Origin: Mesorhizobium hawassense
GTDB lineage: Bacteria; Pseudomonadota; Alphaproteobacteria; Rhizobiales; Rhizobiaceae
DNA length: 64,000 bases
Assembly: GCF_003289945.1 (NCBI RefSeq)
Contig: NZ_QMBP01000009.1
Coordinates: 124,001 to 188,000 of the forward strand
Direction of reading: 5' to 3'
This document shows, piece after piece, positions 52,875 through 61,341 of the stretch. Both the position numbers and the translations under genes were made by a program. Below the pieces are notes generated by a model that saw only the letters and a program-made list of their open reading frames with translations, did not search any database and was not told the DNA's origin. Each line of letters opens with the position of its first letter. The stretch's first letter is position 1.

Positions 52875-54209
52875 TTGTTCGAGACGCTGATCCGCGGCGC
52901 AACGGTGGTGAACGCCGATGGCCTCAGCCGCGGCGATATCGGCATTGCCGCTGGCAAGGTCGCGGCTTTGATCGCGCCCGGCGAAGCAGCCGAAGCCGGG
53001 ACGGTCATCAATGCGTCTGGCAGCTTCCTGCTTCCCGGCCTTGTCGATGCGCACGCGCATCTGCGCGAGCCCGGGCTGACGCAAAAGGAGGATTTTTCCT
53101 CAGGCACCCATGCCGCAGCGCTTGGCGGCGTGACGACCGTGCTCGATATGCCGACCGACGAGCCGTGGACGGCTACTTCCGAGCAACTCGCCGACAAGAT
53201 GGCGATGGCCGAAGGCCGCATCCATGTCGATGTCGGCCTGCAGGCCGTGGTCAGCCGCGACCTGTCGCTCGTCCCTCGCCTGCTCGACCGTGCGCCGGTC
53301 TCGTTCGAATTGTTCACCGCCGACGTGCCGGACGCCTTCCTGTTCGCAACGCTCGATGCCGTCGCCGAGGCGCTCAAAGCTTTTGCTGGCGCCGAGACGC
53401 TGATCGGCATCTCACCCGGCGACCAATCGATCCTCACCGGCGCCACCGCGCGCGATCGCTCAGGCAGCATCGCCGCCTTCTTGGATAGCCGGCCGCCGCT
53501 CGCCGAGGCCAATGGCATCGCCCGCGCGGTTATCGCCGCCGCCTCGGCCGAGGCAAGAATCCATGTCCGGCAGATCAATTCCGAACTGGGTGTCGAGACC
53601 TGGAACCGGTTACGCGGCATGGCCGACGCCAGCGTCGAGACCACGCCGCAAAACCTGTTCTTCACCGCTGACGATTACGAAGCGCAAGGCGCCAATCTGA
53701 AGGCCTCGCCACCCTTGCGGTCGCCGCACGACGTTGATGCGTTGCGCGCCGCGCTGGGCGCGGGATTGATCGACATCGTCGCCACCGATCACGCACCGCA
53801 CGCGCCGGTCGAGAAGGCAGCGCCCTACACCGCTTTCGCCGACATTCCGGGCGGCATGCCCGGATTGCAGACGCTCCTTCAGACCATGCTGAGGCTGGTG
53901 GAGGAAGGGCTCATCGTCCTTCCAGACCTCGTGCGCATGTGCTCAACCAATCCGGCCGAGCGCTTCGGTCTCGGCCGGCGCAAGGGTCGCGTCGCCGTCG
54001 GCTACGATGCCGACCTGCTGATCCTCGATCCGCGCCAATCCAGCACCATCGCCAATGCCGATCAGCTCTCGCGGGCGGGCTGCACGCCTTTCGACGGCTG
54101 GAAGGTGAAAGCGCGCCTGACCAACGTCTTCCTGCGCGGCCGCGAGATCGTGCGCGAAGGCAGGCCGGTCGGCGCGGCACAGGGAAAGATCGTCACCCGG
54201 GAGAGCTGA
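52875..54209 (+). CDS. Dihydroorotase/allantoinase-like amidohydrolase, incomplete metal site
   Basis: A 444-residue amidohydrolase starting at TTG 52875, with AGGAGAG eight bases upstream and no ATG suitably placed. GLVDAHAHLREPGLTQKEDF gives His60 and His62, and ATDHAPHAPVEK gives Asp305, as in dihydroorotase and allantoinase. The bridging lysine position reads Glu145 (VSFELFTAD), the usual HAE motif is replaced by GISPGDQ, and the next His is Gln233 (HVRQINS). It thus keeps three of about six metal ligands and may be mononuclear, a different enzyme, or a non-catalytic partner. The next SDR gene follows after five bases. Confidence 0.87.
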   Translation: MFETLIRGATVVNADGLSRGDIGIAAGKVAALIAPGEAAEAGTVINASGSFLLPGLVDAHAHLREPGLTQKEDFSSGTHAAALGGVTTVLDMPTDEPWTATSEQLADKMAMAEGRIHVDVGLQAVVSRDLSLVPRLLDRAPVSFELFTADVPDAFLFATLDAVAEALKAFAGAETLIGISPGDQSILTGATARDRSGSIAAFLDSRPPLAEANGIARAVIAAASAEARIHVRQINSELGVETWNRLRGMADASVETTPQNLFFTADDYEAQGANLKASPPLRSPHDVDALRAALGAGLIDIVATDHAPHAPVEKAAPYTAFADIPGGMPGLQTLLQTMLRLVEEGLIVLPDLVRMCSTNPAERFGLGRRKGRVAVGYDADLLILDPRQSSTIANADQLSRAGCTPFDGWKVKARLTNVFLRGREIVREGRPVGAAQGKIVTRES

Positions 54210-54214
54210 TCACC

Positions 54215-54988
54215 ATGGCCTTGCTCGCAGACAAAACCGCCATCGTCACCGGAGCGAGTTCCGGCATCGGCCGCGCAATCGCGTTGAAATTCGCGGCCGA
54301 AGGCGCCCACATCGTCGTCGCCGACACGGTGGAGCAGCCGATCGAGGGCGGCCAGGTCACCGTCGATATGATCCGTTCGGCCGGCGGCGCCGCCGTCTAC
54401 GTCAGGACCGACATTTCGGACTGGAGCGCTGTCGATGCACTTGTCGGCGCGACGGTCGATCGCTTCGGCCGGCTCGACGTGATGGTCAACAATGCCGCGA
54501 TCTACACCAGCACCAATCTGGTCGAAACCACGCCGGAACAGTGGAACCGCGTCATCGGCGTCAACCTGACCGGTTTCTTCTACTGTAACAAACGCGCCAT
54601 CACGCAGATGCTGACCCAGGCGCCGGTCAACGACGTGCGCGGGCGCGTCATCAACATCTCCTCGCAACATGGCATGGTCGCCTGCCCCGGCGACCTGCCC
54701 TATTCGGTGAGCAAGGGCGGCATCGTGCAGATGACGCGGCAGATCGCGGTCGATCATGCCGACGACCTGATCGTCTGCAACGCCATCGCCCCGGGCAAGA
54801 TCATCACCGGAAAGCCCGGCGTCGCCAACGATCCCGAGGCGCTCGACTATTCGCGCCGCCGCACGCCCTGGCCACGGCTCGGGCATCCCAACGACGTCGC
54901 TGGCGCGGCGCTGTTCCTCGCCAGCGACATGGCCAGCTACGTCACCGGCGTCAACCTGATGGTGGACGGCGGCTGGATGGCGGGCTGA
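54215..54988 (+). CDS. Short-chain dehydrogenase/reductase (second in this operon)
   Basis: A 257-residue classical SDR with TGASSGIGRAIALKFAAEG for cofactor binding, NNAAIY, catalytic Tyr/Lys in YSVSKGG, and C-terminal SYVTGVNLMVDGGWMAG. It resembles glucose 1-dehydrogenase-type SDRs, but the substrate is unknown. Last gene of the plus-strand operon beginning with the MFS transporter; convergent with ubiX. Confidence 0.9.
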   Translation: MALLADKTAIVTGASSGIGRAIALKFAAEGAHIVVADTVEQPIEGGQVTVDMIRSAGGAAVYVRTDISDWSAVDALVGATVDRFGRLDVMVNNAAIYTSTNLVETTPEQWNRVIGVNLTGFFYCNKRAITQMLTQAPVNDVRGRVINISSQHGMVACPGDLPYSVSKGGIVQMTRQIAVDHADDLIVCNAIAPGKIITGKPGVANDPEALDYSRRRTPWPRLGHPNDVAGAALFLASDMASYVTGVNLMVDGGWMAG

Positions 54989-55054
54989 CAGAGCCCGCGG
55001 GCGCCGCCAACCCATTTCATTCGCCCGATGGCTATTTTGACTGGGTTGAACGCG

Positions 55055-55636
55055 CTATTCCCTGGCCTGACTGGCCTTCCACCGACCCTCGACCTCGACA
55101 TCGATGTCGAAGAGATCGAGCACGCGAGCCGCCGTGTAGGTCACCATTTCCTCGATGGTTTTCGGCCTCGGGTAGAAGGCGGGGACCGGCGGCATCACGA
55201 TGCCGCCCATCTCGGACAGTCGCAGCATGTTGTGGCAATGGCCGAGATGCAGTGGCGTCTCGCGAAAGAGCACGACGAGGCGGCGACGCTCCTTGAGCAC
55301 CACATCTGCCGCCCGCGCGACGAGCGTGCAGCCGGTGCCCATGGCGATTTCGGCCAGGCTCTTGGCCGAACAGGGGGCGACGATCATGCCCATGGTGCGG
55401 AAACTGCCGCTGGCGATGAGGGCTGCGATATCCCTGTTGTCGTGACAATGGTCGGCCAGCGCCTTCATCTGGCCGAAGGTCATGTCGGTCTCATGCGCCA
55501 TCGCCGTCATCGCGGCGCGCGATACGACGAGATGGGTCTCGACCTCCTGCTCATGCAGCATCTTGAGGAGGCAGACCGCATAGTCGAAACCCGATGCGCC
55601 GGTTACGCCGACGATGATGCGCTTCGGCGCCGCCAC
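55055..55636 (-). CDS. ubiX: Flavin prenyltransferase UbiX
   Basis: A 193-residue flavoprotein making prenylated FMN, the cofactor of UbiD decarboxylases. Motifs: IIVGVTGASGFDYAVCLLKML, the flavin site MIVAPCSAKSLAEIAMG, and KERRRLVVLFRETPLHLGHCHNMLRLSEMGGIVMPPVPAFY. Gly-Ala-Ser-Gly is kept. It lies two bases after the UbiD gene, so this pair is a dedicated decarboxylase system, not the ubiquinone-pathway copy. Confidence 0.94.
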   Translation of the reverse strand: MAAPKRIIVGVTGASGFDYAVCLLKMLHEQEVETHLVVSRAAMTAMAHETDMTFGQMKALADHCHDNRDIAALIASGSFRTMGMIVAPCSAKSLAEIAMGTGCTLVARAADVVLKERRRLVVLFRETPLHLGHCHNMLRLSEMGGIVMPPVPAFYPRPKTIEEMVTYTAARVLDLFDIDVEVEGRWKASQARE

Positions 55637-55638
55637 GA

Positions 55639-57006
55639 TCAGTACTCTTGAAGCCGCGCGCGGACCGAGGACAGGATATCCTCGGGGGCACGGGCGAATT
55701 CGGAGAGCGAGCTCCGTTCACCGTCGCCCGGGCGAGTGCAGGCGACGAGGCCTATCTTGGTGACAGTCAGATTTTCATGCACCGGGTCGCAGCGGTCGGC
55801 CTTCATGCCCGGCAGGACGACCATGTCCTCATGCCCGCGGAAGCGCGCGGCGAGAGACCACTCGACCGCGGTCGGATCCTCGGGATCGATGTCGTCTTCC
55901 ACGACGGTCACGAGCTTGAATAGGTTGACCTGGCCCATGGCGAGGATGATGGCGCGCTTGCCTTCACCGAGCCGCGGCCGGTGCATGCTGATGATGGCAT
56001 GCAGGCGACCCATACCGCCATCCGTGACCAGCACCCGACGCACGGACGGGATCGCGCGCCGCAGGGCCTGACAGGTCACCGCCTCAATCGCCAGCGCGCC
56101 GAGCAGGCAGTGCTCCGAGGCATATCCGGGCAGAATTGCCTGGTATGTGGCGTCACGACGATGGGTGACGCAGGTGATGGCACCGCCCGTGCCGGCGCCA
56201 TATCGGACATAGAAGCCGTGGAACTCGGACACGTCGCCCTCCTCGATCGGGTCCGCGTTGTCGATGTGGCCCTCCAGCACGATCTCGGCGCCCGCCGGCA
56301 CTTCGAGAGGCACCGTCCTGCAGCGCACGAGTTCGAGCGGTTCGCCGAGCAACCCGCCAACGACATCATATTCATCATCGCCCAGCCCCAGATACATCTG
56401 GGAGCCCAGCAGGACGGCCGGATGGTTGCCGATCGCGACCGCGATGGGCAGCTTCTGCCCGAGCTTGCGCGCCTTTTCCGTCAGCAGGTTGAGATGATGG
56501 TTCCTGGCGATTCCGACCAGCACGCGGCCGCCGCCCTCGAGCCGCAACCGCGCGATCGAGACATTCCTGCGCCCGGTCTCGGGGTCCTTGGCGACGATCA
56601 CGCCGGCTGTGATGTAGGGGCCGGCTTCATGTTCGAACCAGGTCGGCACGGGGAGGATGCGGCCAAGATCGATGTCGTTGCCGTGCACTACTTCCTGCAC
56701 CGGCGCTTCCTCGACCAGGACGGGCTGGATCGGCTTGCCGAGGGCTTCGAGGATCACCTGGTGCAAGCGTGGTTTCTCAACGCCCAGCAGCCTCGCGACG
56801 CGTTCGCGGGAATTCATGATGTTGCCGATGACGGGCATGTCATGGGCCTTCACGGCCGTGAAAAGCTGTGGCCGCTCCCTGTCGCGCAGGGCGAGCACCG
56901 CTCCAAGCTCGAAGCCTGGATCGACGCCGCGCTCGACGCGATGCAGATCGCCCGAGGCTTCGAGCCGTTCGATCGCGCCGCGAAAGCTTTGGTCCGTTGC
57001 CGCCAT
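55639..57006 (-). CDS. UbiD-family prenylated-FMN-dependent decarboxylase
   Basis: A 455-residue UbiD-family enzyme: NIMNSRERVARLLGV early, the metal/prFMN binding stretch ITAGVIVAKDPETGRRNVSIARLRLEGG, and Glu-containing EVPAGAEIVLEGHID and FHGFYVRYG with the catalytic region. The family reversibly decarboxylates aromatic, heteroaromatic and alpha,beta-unsaturated acids. The setting beside cyclic amidohydrolase and carbamoylase genes hints at a heterocyclic carboxylate. It is divergent from an unusual LysR-type gene with about 110 bases between starts. Confidence 0.92.
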   Translation of the reverse strand: MAATDQSFRGAIERLEASGDLHRVERGVDPGFELGAVLALRDRERPQLFTAVKAHDMPVIGNIMNSRERVARLLGVEKPRLHQVILEALGKPIQPVLVEEAPVQEVVHGNDIDLGRILPVPTWFEHEAGPYITAGVIVAKDPETGRRNVSIARLRLEGGGRVLVGIARNHHLNLLTEKARKLGQKLPIAVAIGNHPAVLLGSQMYLGLGDDEYDVVGGLLGEPLELVRCRTVPLEVPAGAEIVLEGHIDNADPIEEGDVSEFHGFYVRYGAGTGGAITCVTHRRDATYQAILPGYASEHCLLGALAIEAVTCQALRRAIPSVRRVLVTDGGMGRLHAIISMHRPRLGEGKRAIILAMGQVNLFKLVTVVEDDIDPEDPTAVEWSLAARFRGHEDMVVLPGMKADRCDPVHENLTVTKIGLVACTRPGDGERSSLSEFARAPEDILSSVRARLQEY

Positions 57007-57116
57007 CGGCCATTCCTCTCGATTGTCTGACGGAGCTTAGTGAGCTTGCCGGGCGACCGGGATATGCTAAAAACCGGACAACAGATGCCTCAGACAGTGC
57101 GGAGCGCGGTTGGGGA

Positions 57117-58307
57117 ATGGACACGGCCACACTGGCGACAGTACTTGCGGTGATGCAGGAAAGCTCCGTGCGTCGCGCCGCCGCCTTGCTCGGCCGTCCA
57201 CCGTCGAGCGTTGCCGACGCCTTCGAACGGTTCGAGAGCGAGCTGGCGCTGAAACTGGCATCGCGGCGCGATGGCGGACTTTCCCTGACCCTGGCCGGAG
57301 AGAACCTGGCGGGATCCATTCCCGCCCTGACCGAGGTCCTCGCGCGCATTGCGACCGTCGCCGGCGAAAGGCCGGCCGATGCCAGCGGCGTGCTTGCATG
57401 GGCGGCGCAGAATGCCGTTTCGGTGGCCGTGCTCGGGAATTTCAACGCGGTGATCCGCGCCGGCTCGATCCGGCGCGCGGCGCGCGAGCTCGGCGTCGGC
57501 CAACCGAACCTCTCGCGGCAGATGGCGGAGCTCGAACGGGTGCTCCGGCAAAGGCTGCTCATCCGCGAGATGCATGGCTGCGAGCCCACACCGGAGGGAT
57601 TGGAATTCAGCGAGGCAGCGCTGGCGCTTACCAACAAGGTCGCCAGCCTGACCGGGCCGGCGAGAAAGCGCTTCGCCCGTGAACTGCGCACCGTCAAGCT
57701 CGGCACGGTCGTTCCGGTCGGCCATGAAAGCCGGCTGGCGGCGCGCCTGGCGGCCTTGGTCGCCGCATGGCATGCCGATGACGGCAAGCCCGGGCTTTTC
57801 GTCAGCAGCACGACAGCCGAGGATCTGGCCGAAGGGCTGCGGGCCGGTCGGTTCGACGTCGCGCTGACCGACATAGCCCTACGCAACAAGCGCTTCGAGA
57901 GCCGGGAAGTCTTTTCCGGCGAACTTGTGATCGTGGGCTCCGCCGATATCGTGTCGCCGGACGCCGCGATCCAGCCACTGGTCGATCGCCATCTCATCGC
58001 TGTTCCAAGCCTGCGGAGCGGGCTGCGCCAGTCGGTCGGCGAAGCACTTGAACCCTTCCTCGGCGGCGAAGGCCATGCCGCGGCACGACTGGTGGAGGTC
58101 GATGCCCTCTCGATCATCATCAACCTCGTCCTCGACCATGGTTATCTCACCGTGCTGCCGCTGGAGGCGGTGGCGGCGCTCGACCGGCCGATCGGCATCA
58201 TCAGGCTGCCGGACGCTCCACGGGTCAGCTTTCACCTCGTCTGGCGGCGCACGCAGGCCTCGCGCAGAATCGCCCTGCAGATCGCGCAATCGATCGGCGG
58301 CGCATAG
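57117..58307 (+). CDS. LysR-family regulator with two tandem N-terminal HTH segments
   Basis: A 396-residue protein, about 100 longer than normal LysR members. Residues 1-65 look like a LysR winged HTH (VLAVMQESSVRRAAALLGRPPSSVADAFERFE, then a wing LTLAGENLA). Residues 103-165 are a second, more typical one (NFNAVIRAGSIRRAARELGVGQPNLSRQMAELERVL, then CEPTPEGLEF). A LysR effector domain follows from about 190 (VKLGTVVPVGHES to the end). It faces ubiD and precedes the cyclic amidohydrolase, so it probably controls this module. Start ATG 57117 was chosen since the first HTH starts right there; upstream sequence in frame overlaps the ubiD start and lacks similarity. Confidence 0.85.
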   Translation: MDTATLATVLAVMQESSVRRAAALLGRPPSSVADAFERFESELALKLASRRDGGLSLTLAGENLAGSIPALTEVLARIATVAGERPADASGVLAWAAQNAVSVAVLGNFNAVIRAGSIRRAARELGVGQPNLSRQMAELERVLRQRLLIREMHGCEPTPEGLEFSEAALALTNKVASLTGPARKRFARELRTVKLGTVVPVGHESRLAARLAALVAAWHADDGKPGLFVSSTTAEDLAEGLRAGRFDVALTDIALRNKRFESREVFSGELVIVGSADIVSPDAAIQPLVDRHLIAVPSLRSGLRQSVGEALEPFLGGEGHAAARLVEVDALSIIINLVLDHGYLTVLPLEAVAALDRPIGIIRLPDAPRVSFHLVWRRTQASRRIALQIAQSIGGA

Positions 58308-58445
58308 CCTGTCCAGAATTCGGCATATCCCCTGCCGACGCCGGCGATCCTAGAGTGCGGTTCGTCGCATCTGCTGCCAGGGAACTTGCCGATGCCCGAT
58401 TCCAGCCATCCGCACGACCTTTTCGCATGAACGCCGGAGTGGAAG

Positions 58446-59852
58446 ATGTCCGACTTTGATCTCGTGCTGTCCGGAACCGTTGTCTTGCCGGATCGAATAA
58501 TTCCGAATGGGCATGTCTGCATCCGCGACGGCATGATTACCAATATCGGACAAGGGATCGCCCCCGCGGCATCGGATAGGCATCTGCTGGGCGATGCGCT
58601 GATCCTTCCGGGCGCGATCGACGCGCAGGTTCATTCATTGAGCCAAAAGGGAACGGAAGACTTCATCTGGTCCACCCGAGCCGCGGCTGCCGGTGGTGTG
58701 ACGACCATCATCGATATGCCCTACGACGAGGGCAACCTCGTCTGTTCAGCGAAGGCCGTTGCGGCCAAAGCCGCGCATGCCTCCACCCAGGCCCGGGTCG
58801 ACTTCGGTCTCTACGGCACGATCGATCCGGCCGAGGGCGCCGGAAGAATAGCCGAACAGGCCGAGGCGGGCGTGGCGGCGTTCAAATTCTCCACCTTCGG
58901 CACCGACCCCAAGCGGTTCCCCAGGATCACCCCACCGCTGATGGCCGAATGCTTTGCCGAGGTCGCGAAAACCGGCCTGACGGCCGGTGTGCACAACGAG
59001 AACGAGGAGTATGTCCGCTTCGCCATGGACGCCGTGCGGGCGCGCGGAGTTACCGACTACCGTGCCCATGGAATGTCGCGCCCTCCTTTGACGGAACTGC
59101 TGGCCATGGCCGAGATCTATGAGATCGGGGTCCATACGGGCTGTCCTGCCCACGTGGTTCACTGCTCCTTGCCGCGTGGCTATGAAATGGCCGCCGCCTA
59201 TCGCGCACAGGGCTATGACGCGACGGCCGAGTGCTGCATCCACTACCTTGTTCTCGACGAGGAGAATGACGCGCGGCGCCTGGCCGGAAGATCGAAGTGC
59301 AATCCGCCGATACGGGACCGGGCGTCGGTCGAAGGTCTCTGGCGCCAGATCGCCGCGGGCAACGTCACTCTCGTCTCGACCGATCACGTAAGCTGGTCCC
59401 TGGAGCGCAAGACCAATCCCGATATGCTGGCCAATGCCTCTGGCCTCCCCGGTCTGGAGCACATGGTGCCGCTCTTCGTGGCAGGCGCCACGAAGCGCGG
59501 GATTTCGCTGACATGGGCTGCCCGGCTCATGGCGGAGAACCCCGCCCGGCATTTCCGCATCGATCACGTCAAAGGCGCGCTCGCGCTGGGACGAGACGCA
59601 GACATCACCGTTCTGATCCCGGAGCCACGGCGGATCGACACAGCCGCGAGCGGCAACAGCATATCGGGTTGGTCGCCCTATGACGGCATGGAACTGCCTT
59701 GGAGCGTTGCCGCCACATGGAACCGGGGCGAAATGGTGTGGGACGGCCGCAATGTCATCGCCGCGCCCGGCCGAGGCCGATTCATAACGCCGCCCGCGAG
59801 CCGTGGTGTACCGGCGCGGAGGCCGCGAACTCACGGTCGGGAGAGAATTTAA
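58446..59852 (+). CDS. Dihydropyrimidinase/hydantoinase/allantoinase-like amidohydrolase with Gln in the HxH motif
   Basis: A 468-residue cyclic amidohydrolase. It keeps the carboxylated-lysine position Lys147 (VAAFKFSTFG), His183 (GVHNENEEY), His239 (HVVHCSL) and Asp313 (STDHVSW), but the normal HxH reads Gln61-Val-His63 (GAIDAQVHSLSQKG). The first metal ligand is thus changed. It is more like hydantoinase and allantoinase than dihydroorotase in the C-terminal half. It probably opens a ring whose N-carbamoyl product is the substrate of the M20 enzyme encoded directly behind it (start codon follows the stop without gap). Confidence 0.88.
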   Translation: MSDFDLVLSGTVVLPDRIIPNGHVCIRDGMITNIGQGIAPAASDRHLLGDALILPGAIDAQVHSLSQKGTEDFIWSTRAAAAGGVTTIIDMPYDEGNLVCSAKAVAAKAAHASTQARVDFGLYGTIDPAEGAGRIAEQAEAGVAAFKFSTFGTDPKRFPRITPPLMAECFAEVAKTGLTAGVHNENEEYVRFAMDAVRARGVTDYRAHGMSRPPLTELLAMAEIYEIGVHTGCPAHVVHCSLPRGYEMAAAYRAQGYDATAECCIHYLVLDEENDARRLAGRSKCNPPIRDRASVEGLWRQIAAGNVTLVSTDHVSWSLERKTNPDMLANASGLPGLEHMVPLFVAGATKRGISLTWAARLMAENPARHFRIDHVKGALALGRDADITVLIPEPRRIDTAASGNSISGWSPYDGMELPWSVAATWNRGEMVWDGRNVIAAPGRGRFITPPASRGVPARRPRTHGRERI

Positions 59853-61085
59853 ATGCCCAGGGGAAATCTCCCTGTCGACGCGGCCCGGATCGCAAGAGAT
59901 CTGGCCGATTTGGCTGCATTGACTGAGCCTGACCGCCGTTGGACCCGTCGCGCCTTTACGCCTGTGTTTCTCGAAGGCCGGCGGTGGTTGGCGGAGCGCA
60001 TGCGCGACGCCGGGCTCGACCCTGTAATCGACGCGGCTGGCAATCTGATCGGGCGCCGGTCCGGCAGGAACCCCGGCCGCGGCACGCTGATCATAGGTTC
60101 GCATTCGGACACAGTTCCCGATGGAGGGCGCTATGACGGGACTGCGGGCGTCATTACGGGGCTCGAGGTCGCGCGCGCGCTTCAAGACACGGGCATCACC
60201 TTGGAGCACGATCTCGAGATCGTGGATTTCCTCGCGGAAGAGGTTTCGATCTTCGGAGTTTCCTGCATCGGCAGTCGCGCGATGACCGGGCAGATCCCGG
60301 CGGACTGGCTGGAGCGGGAACATCAGGGCCGGAGCTTGCGGCAGGCGATCGTCGAGGCGGGAGGCGATCCAGGCGGCCTGAGCCCGCGAAACGACATCCG
60401 CGCCTCACTGGAACTGCATATCGAGCAGGGTCCGGTTCTGGAGACCGAAGGCGAAACGATCGGCATCGTGACCTCGATCACCGGCATCACCCGCATCGCT
60501 CTGAGAGTGACGGGACGCGCCGACCACGCCGGCACGACGCCGATGAGGTTGCGCGACGACGCGCTCGTGACCGCCGCCGGCATCGTCCTGGATATCCATG
60601 GCGAGGCATATCGCCGAGCCAGGGACGAGGCCGGCCACTTCACGGCAACCGTCGGTGAATTCACCATCAAACCCGGAGCCGCCAATGTCGTGCCTGGAGC
60701 TGCCGAACTGCTGATCGATGCTCGCGCCTCGGACCCCGGTGTCATGACACATTTCGTGGATTGGTTGCGCTCCAAGATCGCCGGTCGTCCCGTCACGATG
60801 CAGGTGATTTCGGATAACCCTCCCTGCCCCTGCGATCCGAGCCTCTGTCTCGAACTGGAAACAGCCGCACGCCAGCTCGGCGCCAAATCGCGCCGCATGG
60901 TTTCCGGAGCCGGGCACGATACGGCGTGGATCAGCAAAACCGCTCCGGCCGCGATGATATTCGTCCCCTGCAAGGATGGGCGCAGCCATTGTCCCGAGGA
61001 AAGCGCAACGCCCGAGGACATCGCTGTCGGCGCGGCCGTGCTGTTCGAGACGCTATTGGCTATCGACGGACGCCTTGCCAGGTGA
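59853..61085 (+). CDS. M20-family Zn-dependent hydrolase (allantoate amidohydrolase/N-carbamoyl-amino acid hydrolase type)
   Basis: A 410-residue AmaB/AllC-type enzyme. Metal ligands: His84 and Asp95 (GSHSDTVPDGGRYDG), Glu130 (DFLAEEVSIFG), His in ELHIEQGPVLE and the late His in DGRSHCPEES; substrate-site residues include RADHAGTTPM and SGAGHDTAW. It hydrolyses a carbamoyl or ureido group. The ATG directly follows the TAA of the preceding amidohydrolase, so the two enzymes form a ring-opening and decarbamoylation pair. A scrap of an unrelated transporter gene starts immediately after its stop. Confidence 0.92.
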   Translation: MPRGNLPVDAARIARDLADLAALTEPDRRWTRRAFTPVFLEGRRWLAERMRDAGLDPVIDAAGNLIGRRSGRNPGRGTLIIGSHSDTVPDGGRYDGTAGVITGLEVARALQDTGITLEHDLEIVDFLAEEVSIFGVSCIGSRAMTGQIPADWLEREHQGRSLRQAIVEAGGDPGGLSPRNDIRASLELHIEQGPVLETEGETIGIVTSITGITRIALRVTGRADHAGTTPMRLRDDALVTAAGIVLDIHGEAYRRARDEAGHFTATVGEFTIKPGAANVVPGAAELLIDARASDPGVMTHFVDWLRSKIAGRPVTMQVISDNPPCPCDPSLCLELETAARQLGAKSRRMVSGAGHDTAWISKTAPAAMIFVPCKDGRSHCPEESATPEDIAVGAAVLFETLLAIDGRLAR

Positions 61086-61273
61086 CGAACCATTTCGTCG
61101 CCGATGGCTCGCCGCTGGTCGAAGCCAGGCAGCAGGCCGTCGGCTGGATCGGCCAGAAGGCTTCGCTGCTCGCCTATGTCGATGTCTTTTTCTATTGCGC
61201 GGTGGCAACGGCGGTGTTTGTACCGCTCGCCCTGCTGCTCAGGCCGCCGAAGCCGGCGCCGGCGAGCCGTTAG
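61082..61273 (+). pseudogene. C-terminal remnant of a DHA2-family (EmrB/QacA) MFS exporter
   Basis: A frame with TNHFVADGSPLVEARQQAVGWI, then ASLLAYVDVFFYCAVATAVFVPLALLLRPPKP, matches the last extracellular loop, helix 14 and tail of 14-helix DHA2 drug exporters. The rest of the gene (some 450 residues) is missing; resemblance begins right at the stop codon of the M20 gene. It is thus probably a dead fragment marking the right edge of the catabolic block. Confidence 0.7.
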
Positions 61274-61341
61274 CTATTCCGCCATCCGGTGCTTGCGCCT
61301 CAGCGTCAGCCGCGCCAAGCTGGCGGCTCTGGAGGGACCTC

